Source: Sphingobacterium mizutaii
GTDB taxonomy: Bacteria > Bacteroidota > Bacteroidia > Sphingobacteriales > Sphingobacteriaceae
Assembly: GCF_900187125.1 (NCBI RefSeq)
Contig: NZ_LT906468.1
Span: forward strand, 3,534,001 to 3,598,000
Length of the DNA: 64,000 bases
Direction of reading: 5' to 3'
The position numbers and the translations under genes were made by a program. The stretch's first letter is position 1. Every line of letters starts with the position of its first letter. Of the stretch, positions 35,408 to 44,003 are shown piece by piece. The notes beneath the pieces were generated by a model that worked only from the letters and a program-made list of their open reading frames with translations, made no database searches and was not told where the DNA came from.

Positions 35408-36222
35408 TATGCTAAAGGTTTAGAATCAATAAATTTAGAATTAGGTTGATGATATACGGTGGTATAAGGGTCAACGCTACTAGTCAACCATACATTCCCC
35501 CCTATCACCGAGTGATGGCCTACAACGGTTTCACCACCCAAGATGGTCGCTCCGGCGTAGATGATGACATGGTCCTCAATAATGGGATGACGCTGGGTAT
35601 TGGCCATGTTCTTTTCCACACTCAAGGCACCTAAAGTTACTCCTTGGTACAACTTGACATGTTTTCCGATCCTACAGGTTTCACCAATCACGATACCGGT
35701 ACCATGGTCGATATGTAGGTATTCATCGATAAATGCTCCCGGATGGATATCGATACCCGTTTTGGAATGTGCATGTTCCGTTAAGATCCGTGGAATCAAT
35801 GGGATTCCTTGGATCCATAGTTCATTGGCCAATCGGTAGATACTGATCGCCAAAAAGCCGGGATAAGTACGGATTACCTCATTCAAGCTCTGTGCTGCCG
35901 GGTCGCCTTCCATAATGGCTTCGGCATCGGTCAGCATGCGCTGATAGATGGAAGGAAGGTTGGCAAAGAACTTTTCGGACACTTTTTTGATATTGCAGCT
36001 GGAGCATGCTTTCGTTTTGAAGAGCAAAAGATAAAGATCCGCTTCAGCTTGCTTAAAGGCAGCTTCAATTTCCTGAACCGTATTGAAAGTTCTTGAATTT
36101 CGTTCAGGGAACAACAGGTGCAGCAATTCTATTGCCCAATGGGCAATCGCCTTATTACTGGGCATATCTTGGACTGCCTGTTGTTTCTCGTATATATGTT
36201 GATAAAAATCCTCCATTATCAT
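35407..36222 (-). CDS. cysE: Serine O-acetyltransferase
   Basis: The 271-residue protein has the N-terminal helical SATase region and a C-terminal left-handed beta-helix of hexapeptide repeats ('IHPGAFIDEYLHIDHGTGIVIGE', split, then 'CRIGKHVKLYQGVTLGALS'). The catalytic His lies in 'HIDHGTG'. It acetylates serine using acetyl-CoA, the first step of cysteine synthesis. The C-terminus is short and ends 'SKFIDSKPLA'. It lacks the classic CysE terminal isoleucine used for feedback and for binding cysteine synthase, although Bacteroidota enzymes vary here. It is coupled to cysM. Confidence 0.94.
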   Translation of the reverse strand: MIMEDFYQHIYEKQQAVQDMPSNKAIAHWAIELLHLLFPERNSRTFNTVQEIEAAFKQAEADLYLLLFKTKACSSCNIKKVSEKFFANLPSIYQRMLTDAEAIMEGDPAAQSLNEVIRTYPGFLAISIYRLANELWIQGIPLIPRILTEHAHSKTGIDIHPGAFIDEYLHIDHGTGIVIGETCRIGKHVKLYQGVTLGALSVEKNMANTQRHPIIEDHVIIYAGATILGGETVVGHHSVIGGNVWLTSSVDPYTTVYHQPNSKFIDSKPLA

Positions 36223-36246
36223 GGGTAGGTTGAATTATTTTAAAAT

Positions 36247-36630
36247 TTAAAGTACTAGTTTTTCAAATAGTTCCTGATGTGTTTTTTCAGCATCTAAGCA
36301 TAAGCCTGGATGAACGGCAGAGCATTGGATCAGGGTGCTCCGTTTTGCGGTTAACCAACGAAAACGTTCCGTTTGGTCCAATTGGGCAAGGGCTCCACCC
36401 GCTTTGCTACCTAAACAGACTTGCTTCATGGATTCCAAATGAGCCCGTATCTGATCAAAGTCAATATCCTTACATAACAATTCGCAGCGGCCTTCATCCA
36501 CATGGAATAGGATATTGGCATAGCGTTGTTTTCTGCAATACAAGAGCACTCCAACATTGACAAACTCCTCCCTTTCGACACGAGGGACCAGTCTAACTAC
36601 AGCATATTCGTATAATGTCCTATCCTGCAT
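36247..36630 (-). CDS. DUF3037 protein
   Basis: The 127-residue protein opens 'LYEYAVVRLVPRVEREEFVNVGVLLYC', the signature of DUF3037. Family members are typically encoded with a HipA-like kinase gene, exactly as here: its start overlaps the stop of the kinase gene by 11 bp. The fold is unknown to me; it is soluble and without transmembrane segments. A role as partner, inhibitor or substrate of the kinase is inferred from coupling alone. The next gene downstream, cysE, is 24 bp away and might be read through. Confidence 0.88.
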   Translation of the reverse strand: MQDRTLYEYAVVRLVPRVEREEFVNVGVLLYCRKQRYANILFHVDEGRCELLCKDIDFDQIRAHLESMKQVCLGSKAGGALAQLDQTERFRWLTAKRSTLIQCSAVHPGLCLDAEKTHQELFEKLVL

Positions 36631-37408
36631 GTTGAATTTGATTTACAAAAATTTCAGAATGGCTAGCTCTTCTAGAAATAAACTCCACATAAACTTCACG
36701 GACCTCATCAGCGCTTAGATGGCGAACCTCATCAATCAACCATTCATCGGGTATTACATCCAGGATTTTCCTGATATTTTCTTTGTTGAACAGCTCTTTA
36801 TAGGTTGCATCAATCTGGGCTACATCCTTAGCTTTGGATAAGAGGACATGGTCCTTGATCTGTACAAATGGCTTATCGACGGTTTCTTTCCAATTGTCCC
36901 AGTTATGGTGGAAATACAATGCTGCACCATGGTCAATCAGCCATAATTCTTTATGCCAGATCAGCATATTGGTGTTTTTCACTGTACGGTCCACATTCAT
37001 CAGCAGGGCATCCAACCAAACGATCTTGGAGGCTTCTTCAGAAGAAATTTCATCTACATTGGCATCAAAGGTGATCGCCCCATTCAGATAACTAACGCCG
37101 AGATTCTTTCCTACAGAAAACTTGAGCAGGTCTTGGATCTCTTCATCCGGTTCAGTTCTGCCAAATCCTTCATCCAGATTGGCATATACCATTTCAGGAA
37201 CGCGCAGCCCTAAGAACCTAGCGAGTTCGCCACCGATAAATTCGGCAACCAAGGCTTTTTTACCTTGCCCTGCGCCACGGAACTTGATCACATAGCTAAA
37301 TCCATCATCCGCATCAACCAAGCCAGGCAGTGACCCACCTTCGCGAAAAGGTTGGATATATCGGATGATATTCACCTCTCTTATTTCAGGACTCTTTATT
37401 TCCAGCAT
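36620..37408 (-). CDS. HipA-like kinase family protein
   Basis: The 262-residue protein has the elements of a compact HipA-type kinase: ATP-binding Lys K42 in 'YVIKFRGAGQGKKAL', catalytic loop Asp/Asn in 'DALLMNVDRTVKNTNML', and metal-binding Asp in 'LWLIDHGAALYF'. It lacks the N-terminal HipA_N extension of classic persistence kinases, matching the HipA_2-like group that pairs with DUF3037. HipA kinases phosphorylate targets such as glutamyl-tRNA synthetase, but the target here is unknown. It abuts the DUF4269 gene with no gap and overlaps the DUF3037 gene, so the three form one operon. Confidence 0.87.
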   Translation of the reverse strand: MLEIKSPEIREVNIIRYIQPFREGGSLPGLVDADDGFSYVIKFRGAGQGKKALVAEFIGGELARFLGLRVPEMVYANLDEGFGRTEPDEEIQDLLKFSVGKNLGVSYLNGAITFDANVDEISSEEASKIVWLDALLMNVDRTVKNTNMLIWHKELWLIDHGAALYFHHNWDNWKETVDKPFVQIKDHVLLSKAKDVAQIDATYKELFNKENIRKILDVIPDEWLIDEVRHLSADEVREVYVEFISRRASHSEIFVNQIQHAG

Positions 37409-37942
37409 CTATTCTATGTTATAGTTTAGGAGACCCTCATAAGGATCTCCTTTGATCTTCAATAATTTGGCAAAAGCAGGTTCTGTTTTCATCCCTTGCT
37501 CCTTCAACTTGATGATCTGCTTTTTGAATTCCTTGCCAAAGGTTTCTAAAATCCTGGCCTCGATCAGCAGATGTCTATATCCATACTGTTCAGGCACTGG
37601 TCTCCCCTCTCCATAGACTTCCAGCAACATATCATCAATTTTAAAGTTAGCAATTCCAACTTCTATTCCACGCACAGTTTCTACTTTAAAGCTGTATCCA
37701 TTGTGTTTTTCGAAATTTTCATGACATTTTCTTTCAAATTTATCGAGATCATACACCTCACAGGCAATATCCAAATCGCTATTCCATACAGCAATATCAA
37801 TGGGAATGGTACCGATAAGGATGGGATTGAATTCATGCAAAGCTTGCATAATCTGGTGATTATGGATCAATGCATAAGATTTCCGTTGCAGCGGAGTTCC
37901 TTTTTCGAGGTAAGAAAGATCATTAAACCTGGCAGATTCCAT
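37409..37942 (-). CDS. DUF4269, nucleotidyltransferase-like protein
   Basis: The 177-residue protein shows a minimal nucleotidyltransferase signature: 'LIGTIPIDIAVWNSDLDIA' with G44-T45 and acidic D56/D58, followed by a third acidic strand candidate ('RGIEVGIANFKIDDMLLEVYGE'). These features fit DUF4269 (an NTase-fold family). Activity is not established. It is the first gene of a three-gene operon; its stop codon lies directly against the start of the HipA-like kinase. NTase and kinase genes in one operon can form toxin-antitoxin or nucleotide-modifying systems, which is worth testing. Confidence 0.82.
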   Translation of the reverse strand: MESARFNDLSYLEKGTPLQRKSYALIHNHQIMQALHEFNPILIGTIPIDIAVWNSDLDIACEVYDLDKFERKCHENFEKHNGYSFKVETVRGIEVGIANFKIDDMLLEVYGEGRPVPEQYGYRHLLIEARILETFGKEFKKQIIKLKEQGMKTEPAFAKLLKIKGDPYEGLLNYNIE

Positions 37943-38030
37943 CCTTCAAAGTTAATCGAAAGTGCTCATAAATATTGATATTCGAGGAAATTGTACAGCA
38001 AAGTGACTTAAAGGTTAAGGATATTCTAGC

Positions 38031-38038
38031 TATATTTG
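38031..38038 (+). promoter_or_regulatory. Candidate -7 box for the DUF1599 operon
   Basis: TATATTTG matches TAnnTTTG, 16 bp before the ATG at 38055. No clear -33 TTG was found at the expected spacing. Confidence 0.5.
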
Positions 38039-38054
38039 TGAGACTCATACTATA

Positions 38055-38609
38055 ATGAAAAATCAATTTATGGATACAAATACAGAATACAATCGTATTA
38101 TCAACATCTGCCAAGAGCTATTTATTAAAAAGACCAAAGACTATGGTACAGCTTGGCGAATTTTACGATTAAGTTCTTTGACTGATCAGATTTACATCAA
38201 GGCTGCCCGTATCCGTTCATTGGAAGAAAAGAAGGAGTCAAAAGTTGGCGAAGGTGTAGTCGATGAATTCATTGGTATCATCAATTATTGTGTGATTGCT
38301 TTGATTCAATTGGAATTTGGCAATACGGAGAACGAAAACCTAGATCCAAAAATCGTGGAAGAAAAATACAGCGAGAAGGTGAATGAAACTAGGGACCTGA
38401 TGTTTGCCAAAAACCATGATTATGGAGAAGCTTGGCGAGATATGCGTGTTTCATCGATGACCGATCTGATCTTGATGAAATTGCATCGGGTAAAACAGAT
38501 TGAGGACAATAATGGCCAAACATTGGTATCAGAAGGATTACAAGCGAACTATCAAGATATGCTGAACTATGCAGTCTTTGCACTGATCAAACTAGGCTTG
38601 GCAAAATAA
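38055..38609 (+). CDS. DUF1599 protein
   Basis: The 184-residue protein contains two copies of the DUF1599 motif: 'KTKDYGTAWRILRLSSLTDQIYIKAARI' (about 24-51) and 'KNHDYGEAWRDMRVSSMTDLILMKLHRV' (about 119-146), each followed by 'YCVIALIQL' or 'YAVFALIKL'. DUF1599 is associated with nucleotide or nucleic-acid modification, but its activity is not known to me. A second in-frame ATG at 38070 may be the real start, since a -7 box lies close to the first. It begins a + strand run with the DoxX-like, shikimate kinase and GDPD genes. Confidence 0.9.
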   Translation: MKNQFMDTNTEYNRIINICQELFIKKTKDYGTAWRILRLSSLTDQIYIKAARIRSLEEKKESKVGEGVVDEFIGIINYCVIALIQLEFGNTENENLDPKIVEEKYSEKVNETRDLMFAKNHDYGEAWRDMRVSSMTDLILMKLHRVKQIEDNNGQTLVSEGLQANYQDMLNYAVFALIKLGLAK

Positions 38610-38617
38610 CAAACAAC

Positions 38618-39823
38618 ATGACTTATACACAGAGCTATTCCCAAACGAAACAACCCAAACCTAATGTTTTATTATGGATTGCTAGAATTCTGGTTGGATT
38701 ATTATTTATCTTCTCCGGACTGATAAAGGCCAATGATCCGATGGGATTTGGCTATAAGCTGCAAGAATATTTCCATGTGCTCAATCTAGGGTTCCTAAAT
38801 GACTTTGCCACATGGATTGCAATTTTCCTTTGTGCGCTTGAGATCATCTTAGGTGGTCTATTGATTTTGGGGATTGCAGGTAAGAAAGTGGCTTGGGGCT
38901 TATTGCTTCTGATCATATTTTTTACGTTTTTGACCTTTTACTCCGCATTTTTTGAAGTAGTCAAATCTTGTGGATGTTTTGGTGATGCCATCCCATTGAC
39001 CCCTTGGCAGTCATTCTTTAAGGACCTGATCTTATTATTGCTAATTGTATACATCTTTTTGAAAAGGGATCAGATCAAGCCATTTATCAGAAGCCTGTTT
39101 ACCAGGAATCTGCTAGCTGCTTTAATTATCCTGGGCTCTTTTGGAATTGGTATCTACACCTATTACTTCCTTCCATTCAAGGATTTTCTTCCATACAAGG
39201 AGGGAAATAACATTCCAGAATTGATGAAAGCACCAGAAGGTGCTGAACCGGATGTATTCGAACATATCTATGAACTGAAGAATAAAACGACCAATGAGAC
39301 GAAGAAAGTGACGGACAAGGAGTATATGGGCGATAAGCTTTGGGAGGATGAGAATTGGGAAGTGGTGGGAGATCCACAGACGAGATTGATCAAAAAGGGA
39401 TATGAGGTTAAGATTCCGGATTTGATTATCACGGATATGGATGGAACTGACCGTACCGAAGAAGTGATTCAAAATCCCTATTATAACTTTATCATTGTCA
39501 GCACTGACCTGAAGAAAATGTCTCCATTTGATCTGGCTGCATTAGACCGTATCAACTCGACAATCAGGGACCTTTCTGAGGATTATAATATCAGGGCAAT
39601 CTTGGCAACAGCTTCGTCTTCTGATGAGGTAAACTACCTGAATGATCAAATGGACCTGGTATTAGAAACTTTCTATGTGGATGCCGTTCCTTTGAAAAGT
39701 ATGGTAAGGGCTAACCCTGGAGTTATGCTGATGCTGAATGGTACCGTGGTCAAAAAATGGTCGCAGTACAATTTTCCTAGCAAACATGAGTTAATAACTA
39801 AATATTTAGACAAAGTAGAATGA
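38618..39823 (+). CDS. BT_3928-like DoxX/MauE membrane protein with C-terminal thioredoxin-like domain
   Basis: The 401-residue protein has four or five N-terminal membrane helices (about 20-185) of the DoxX/MauE type ('RILVGLLFIFSGLIKANDP'). A cysteine pair, 'VKSCGCFGDAIPLTPWQ', sits in the loop before helix 4. The periplasmic C-terminal half (about 190-401) resembles a degenerate thioredoxin fold ('NFIIVSTDLKKM', 'VDAVPLKSMVRANPGVMLMLNGTVV') without CxxC. The MauE-type region may relay electrons or disulfides across the membrane. It lies 8 bp after the DUF1599 gene and overlaps aroK by 4 bp, an order I recall from other Bacteroidota. Confidence 0.85.
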   Translation: MTYTQSYSQTKQPKPNVLLWIARILVGLLFIFSGLIKANDPMGFGYKLQEYFHVLNLGFLNDFATWIAIFLCALEIILGGLLILGIAGKKVAWGLLLLIIFFTFLTFYSAFFEVVKSCGCFGDAIPLTPWQSFFKDLILLLLIVYIFLKRDQIKPFIRSLFTRNLLAALIILGSFGIGIYTYYFLPFKDFLPYKEGNNIPELMKAPEGAEPDVFEHIYELKNKTTNETKKVTDKEYMGDKLWEDENWEVVGDPQTRLIKKGYEVKIPDLIITDMDGTDRTEEVIQNPYYNFIIVSTDLKKMSPFDLAALDRINSTIRDLSEDYNIRAILATASSSDEVNYLNDQMDLVLETFYVDAVPLKSMVRANPGVMLMLNGTVVKKWSQYNFPSKHELITKYLDKVE

Positions 39824-40350
39824 TTCAGCGACCAGTTTTCTTGATTGGCTTTATGGGAAGTGGGAAGACCACTTGGGGAAAGAAATTGGCGAATGCCTTA
39901 CAGGTTCCTTTTGTGGACCTTGACCATGAAATCGTTGAGCATATCGGAATGAGTATTTCTGAGTATTTTGCACTGCATGGAGAAGAGAAATTCAGGGAAA
40001 TTGAAAGAGAGATTCTTCATGCCCAAAAGGATAAATCAGGCATTATATCAACTGGAGGAGGTACGCCATGTTATTTTGAGAACATGGATTGGTTATTGGA
40101 AAATGGGACAGTCCTATATCTGAAACATAGCCCAAAATCATTATGGAACAGGTTAAGCCAATCGGATATAAACAAGAGACCAGCCTTGAAAGGATTCACT
40201 GGAGAGGAGCTCTTGGCCTTTATTGAAAGCAAACTGGAAGAAAGAAACCCATTCTATGATCGTGCCCATATCTTGGTCGATCAGATCAATACCCCTTTGG
40301 AAGAGTTAGTTTCCTTAGTAAAAGCAAACATTGAATTACATGAGCAATAG
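39820..40350 (+). CDS. aroK: Shikimate kinase
   Basis: The 176-residue P-loop kinase has Walker A 'GFMGSGKTTWGK' (about 10-21), the shikimate-binding 'DLDHEIVEHIGMSISEYF' (about 35-50), Walker B-like 'ISTGGGTPCYF', and the lid 'KRPALKGF' with Arg. It phosphorylates shikimate in chorismate synthesis. The ATG overlaps the stop of the preceding membrane protein gene (ATGA), and its end overlaps the next gene. All features match full-length AroK. Confidence 0.95.
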   Translation: MIQRPVFLIGFMGSGKTTWGKKLANALQVPFVDLDHEIVEHIGMSISEYFALHGEEKFREIEREILHAQKDKSGIISTGGGTPCYFENMDWLLENGTVLYLKHSPKSLWNRLSQSDINKRPALKGFTGEELLAFIESKLEERNPFYDRAHILVDQINTPLEELVSLVKANIELHEQ

Positions 40351-41293
40351 AGTTTATTCATCTATTTTTATCGCTTTTATGCTCGCAGTGCTGTCCTCCT
40401 CTTGTTTTAGGACCAACAGCTCTGGCAGCATAAACAATATGCCACAGGTGGATCAGGTATTCAACCTGAAGACGGTGGATGACCTGTACCATTTCCTGAC
40501 TTACAATGAGAACTCCTACCCTTTGGTAAGTGCCCATCGTGGAGGTCCGAGTGATGGTTTTCCTGAAAATGCCATTCCGACATTTGCGGAGGTGGCGAGT
40601 AAGATGCCGGCAATCATTGAATGCGATATTGCCATGACCAAGGATTCTGTTTTGGTATTGATGCACGATGAGACCTTGGACCGTACCACAACCGGTAAAG
40701 GGAAACTCTCTAGGAAAACTTTTGAGGAGCTGAAAGAATTAAAGCTGAAGGATAACAATGGGGTGGTAACCAATTATAGAATCCCGACCCTTGAAGATGC
40801 GCTGCAATGGGGTATTGGCAGGGTCATCTATACCTTGGATGTCAAGAAATCGGTGCCTTATGAAAAAGTGATTGAATTGATCCGTAAGACTAAAGCGGAA
40901 GCAAACAGCATCATCATTACCTACTCGGCTAATCAAGCCGAGGTCGTAAACAGATTGGCTCCAGACCTTATGATCTCCGCTACGATCAAGAATACCGATG
41001 ACCTGAACCGCTTGAGCGAGATGAGCATCCCTGACACCCGATTGATTGCTTTTGTAGGTACGAGAGAGCCAGACACTGCCCTATATACTTTATTGAGACA
41101 GCATGGGATAAAATCCATCTTGGGAACCATAGGCAACTTGGACCGCTCTGCGGAAAGAGCCGGATACCAGTTATATGCCGATTTTATAGTAAGAGGTGCG
41201 GATGTGCTATCGACTGACCGACCATTTGAAGCCTATAAAGCATTGGATTTCTATATCAAAAAAAGAAACTTAGAATCGCCTTTTATTAATTAA
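40340..41293 (+). CDS. Glycerophosphodiester phosphodiesterase lipoprotein
   Basis: I start at ATG 40340 inside the 3' end of aroK; an upstream TTG at 40331 adds three residues only. The lipoprotein signal ends 'LSSSC'. The catalytic domain (about 55-310) has 'AHRGGPSDGFPENAIPTF' with the two active-site residues His and Arg, then 'ECDIAMTKDSVLVLMHDETLDRTT' with the metal-binding Glu/Asp and second His. Such enzymes hydrolyse glycerophosphodiesters to glycerol-3-phosphate and an alcohol in the periplasm. The overlap suggests translation coupled to aroK, though no pathway link is evident. Confidence 0.92.
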   Translation: MSNRVYSSIFIAFMLAVLSSSCFRTNSSGSINNMPQVDQVFNLKTVDDLYHFLTYNENSYPLVSAHRGGPSDGFPENAIPTFAEVASKMPAIIECDIAMTKDSVLVLMHDETLDRTTTGKGKLSRKTFEELKELKLKDNNGVVTNYRIPTLEDALQWGIGRVIYTLDVKKSVPYEKVIELIRKTKAEANSIIITYSANQAEVVNRLAPDLMISATIKNTDDLNRLSEMSIPDTRLIAFVGTREPDTALYTLLRQHGIKSILGTIGNLDRSAERAGYQLYADFIVRGADVLSTDRPFEAYKALDFYIKKRNLESPFIN

Positions 41294-41322
41294 TATAATT
41301 TTCAGAGAAAATATAGCCTAAG

Positions 41323-41352
41323 CCTTGTTAATATGGATTAACAAGGTTTTTT
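41323..41352 (+). terminator. Terminator after the GDPD gene
   Basis: CCTTGTTAA and TTAACAAGG (41338-41346) form a perfect stem followed by TTTTTT. Confidence 0.85.
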
Positions 41353-41451
41353 ATATGTTGTAACCTATATCCTACAAAAGATAAAATTTTATCAATACGA
41401 AAACATTATTAATTGCATCTTGTTGATAAGTTAAAAGAAAACAAGATTATT

Positions 41452-42039
41452 ATGAAAAATTTACTACTAACATTAGCCTTATCAGTAGGCTGCTTATCCT
41501 ATAGCACAGCACAGGTAGAAGTAAAAACCGTACCTCAATCTTCAGCGGATGTTGGTATGGCTCCGATCAGACAAGGAAATTGGATGATTGGTGGATCTGT
41601 AGGTAGCTTAGGATATAGCTTTGAGGGAGAATCCTTCAATATCCAGTTGAATCCACGTGCAGGTTACTTTATTTCAGATGGTATTGCAATTGGTGCTCAG
41701 GCAAATCTGGGTTTTACTTCGGGAAAAGATGACAACCCTAATAATTGGGGTTATGGTATTTCGCCATTTGTCCGTTATTATTTTCCTGGAGGTGCTAGCG
41801 CAACAGGTCGTTTCTTTGGACAGGGTGATGTCGGTATCGGTGGTAGCTCTGCAGGTGATGATGTCTCGTTAAACCTTGGAGCAAATGTAGGTTATGCCCA
41901 TTTCATCACACAAACAGTGGCATTGGAAGTTATGGCAGGCTACAATTATTCAAAAGCCAATATTAATGCTTCTGGAACTCAGAATGGACTTGGATTGTCC
42001 GTTGGTTTCCAGATTTATTTGCCAGGCAGAAACAGATAG
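41452..42039 (+). CDS. Outer-membrane beta-barrel protein
   Basis: The start is placed at ATG 41452, which gives the signal peptide 'MKNLLLTLALSVGCLSYSTA'; an in-frame ATG further upstream (41413) has no signal. The 195-residue protein is made of short alternating strands ('NWMIGGSVGSLGYSFEGESF', 'FQIYLPGR' at the C-terminus), as in small OmpX/OmpA-type barrels ('PFVRYYFP'). No extra domain is present. It is a single gene between two strong terminators. Function is unknown, and a role in surface integrity is only assumed. Confidence 0.85.
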   Translation: MKNLLLTLALSVGCLSYSTAQVEVKTVPQSSADVGMAPIRQGNWMIGGSVGSLGYSFEGESFNIQLNPRAGYFISDGIAIGAQANLGFTSGKDDNPNNWGYGISPFVRYYFPGGASATGRFFGQGDVGIGGSSAGDDVSLNLGANVGYAHFITQTVALEVMAGYNYSKANINASGTQNGLGLSVGFQIYLPGRNR

Positions 42040-42097
42040 TAGAATTAAGACCTTTTCTGGTTTGACCAGATAAGATTTCAATCAAAAATTAAATTCC

Positions 42098-42134
42098 AAA
42101 AAAAAGCTTAGAGAAATTTCTCTAAGCTTTTTTG
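42098..42134. terminator. Bidirectional terminator
   Basis: AGCTTAGAGAAA and TTTCTCTAAGCT form a perfect self-complementary stem with A- and T-tracts on the two sides, between convergent genes. Confidence 0.9.
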
Positions 42135-42159
42135 CAATAAATAAAACAATAGTCTATTA

Positions 42160-43647
42160 TTATTTTTTCATACTTCCTGTTTCATTGAAACGAATATGCC
42201 AACTGAAGGCTTCTTCCAACAAATGTGGGGTATGTCCGCCGCGCTCACAAGCACGGTCGAAATAAGATTGTAATTCTTCTCTATAGTCTGGATGCACACA
42301 GTTGTCAATGATCTTCTGTGCCCTCTCCCGTGGCGCCAGTCCGCGTAAATCCGCCAGACCGATATCAGTTACCAAGATGTCGACATCGTGCTCTGTGTGG
42401 TCTGTATGGGACACCATCGGCAGGATATGCGAAATCTTGTTGTCCTTAGATGCGGCTTGGGTCACGAAAATGCTCAGATAAGCATTCCTTGCGAAATCTC
42501 CTGAGCCCCCAATCCCATTCATGATCTTGGTTCCACCGATATGGGTAGAGTTCACATTGCCATAGATATCAAATTCAATAGCGGTATTGATGGCGATGAT
42601 GCCCAAACGACGGATCAAACCTGGGGTATTGGAAATATTCTGAGGACGAAGCACGAACTTGTCGCGGTATTTCTGCAGGTTATCAAAAACCCTGTCATAG
42701 CATTCTTTGGATACAGTAACCGAGGATGCCGATGCAAAGCTCAATTTACCAGCGTCCATTAAGTCAAATGCTGAATCCTGCAATACCTCTGAGAACATGG
42801 TCAGGTCATAGAAATTACTATGCAAGAAACCCGTCAATACGGCATTGGCTACTTTTCCGATTCCAGCCTGGATAGGAAGCAATCGATCCGATAAGTGACC
42901 TAGATTTACCTCTTCTTCAAAAAACTCCAAGATGTGCTCGGCAATCTTAGTTGTTTTCTCATCAGGTGGAGCGATATCGGCAGGACTATCATGTTGACTG
43001 GTAAACACAATGGCAGCTACCTTATCTGGATTTAAAGGAATGGTTTTTCTTCCGATCTTATTCCATGGAGCGACAATTGGGATCACGTTTCTGTGGGGGT
43101 AGTCTTCGGCTTGGTAGATATCGTGGATACCATACACATTCTCATGAACAGAAGTATTGATTTCCAGGATTACCTTTTTTGCCAAGGCCGCAAATGTAAC
43201 AGAGTTTCCTACAGAAGTGGTTGGAACCACACTTCCATCTCTGTCGATATAGGCAACCTCCAAGACAGCGATATCCACATCTGGAAGGTTTTTATTATGT
43301 AGGAGTTCGGCACTTTCACTTAAGTGTTGATCAATGAAAAGGACCTCTCCATTGTTGATCTTACTCCTCAGGACAGGGTCTACCTGGAATGGCATCCGCT
43401 TTTTCAAGGCACCAGCCTCGGCAAGTTTCCCATCGGTACCATGACCAAGGGATGCTCCTGTCATTAAAGTGATCTTAATATTTTCTTTTTTGGCGCGTTC
43501 AGCTAGTGCGGGTAAGATGACCTTACTATCTCCAGCTTTGGTAAATCCACTGGAGCCTACAACCATACCGTCTTCGATTAATTTGACAGCTTCTTCGGCA
43601 GTAGTAACTTTTTCTTTGAGTCTTTCGAGACGTATTCTGTCCAACAT
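42160..43647 (-). CDS. Acetyl-CoA hydrolase/transferase family (succinyl-CoA:acetate CoA-transferase type)
   Basis: The 495-residue protein has the two CoA-transferase domains of the Cat1/AarC family. 'VVGSSGFTKAGDSKVILPALAERA' is near the N-terminus. The active-site segment 'NTAIEFDIYGNVNSTHIGG' contains the glutamate that forms the CoA thioester, and 'IMNGIGGSGDFARNAYLSIF' binds CoA. It exchanges CoA between succinyl-CoA and acetate in the cytoplasm, linking acetate use to the TCA cycle; sucD is nearby at 46.8 kb. It is a single minus-strand gene, divergent from an AraC-type regulator gene 356 bp away. Confidence 0.92.
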   Translation of the reverse strand: MLDRIRLERLKEKVTTAEEAVKLIEDGMVVGSSGFTKAGDSKVILPALAERAKKENIKITLMTGASLGHGTDGKLAEAGALKKRMPFQVDPVLRSKINNGEVLFIDQHLSESAELLHNKNLPDVDIAVLEVAYIDRDGSVVPTTSVGNSVTFAALAKKVILEINTSVHENVYGIHDIYQAEDYPHRNVIPIVAPWNKIGRKTIPLNPDKVAAIVFTSQHDSPADIAPPDEKTTKIAEHILEFFEEEVNLGHLSDRLLPIQAGIGKVANAVLTGFLHSNFYDLTMFSEVLQDSAFDLMDAGKLSFASASSVTVSKECYDRVFDNLQKYRDKFVLRPQNISNTPGLIRRLGIIAINTAIEFDIYGNVNSTHIGGTKIMNGIGGSGDFARNAYLSIFVTQAASKDNKISHILPMVSHTDHTEHDVDILVTDIGLADLRGLAPRERAQKIIDNCVHPDYREELQSYFDRACERGGHTPHLLEEAFSWHIRFNETGSMKK

Positions 43648-43675
43648 ATCAATACATTTGTGTTCCCTCTAAAAG

Positions 43676-44003
43676 AGTGAGGCAATATTAGTCAATATTT
43701 TATTTAATAAATTATCCATTGTAGCCAGTTACTTTTTTTGATAAAATATAAAGTAACCGATTACTTACCATACATGATTACTATAGAATTCTCGAGGAAC
43801 TGATAAGAAATAGCCATAGATTGATGTTAGATGCTGTTAATTTAGAGCAAAAGCGATAATAATCAAAAGATGTCGGTATCTTTTTTTTAAAATATTTCAA
43901 AAATGTAAGGCAAACACTTGTGGCGTGTGGTCCTGAAAACGCCCTTGTTTTGCTTTTCTCAAATAAAAACAGGAAATTTATCCCACATTAACGCCTCATC
44001 TGG
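43676..44003. promoter_or_regulatory. Divergent intergenic region with inverted repeats
   Basis: About 330 bp between the CoA-transferase and AraC genes, with no open frame of interest. It holds GTTACTTT (43728-43735) facing AAAGTAAC (43750-43757), and AAGTAA-CCGA-TTACTT (43751-43766). These overlapping palindromes sit 80-120 bp upstream of the CoA-transferase start and are candidate operator sites. Confidence 0.5.
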
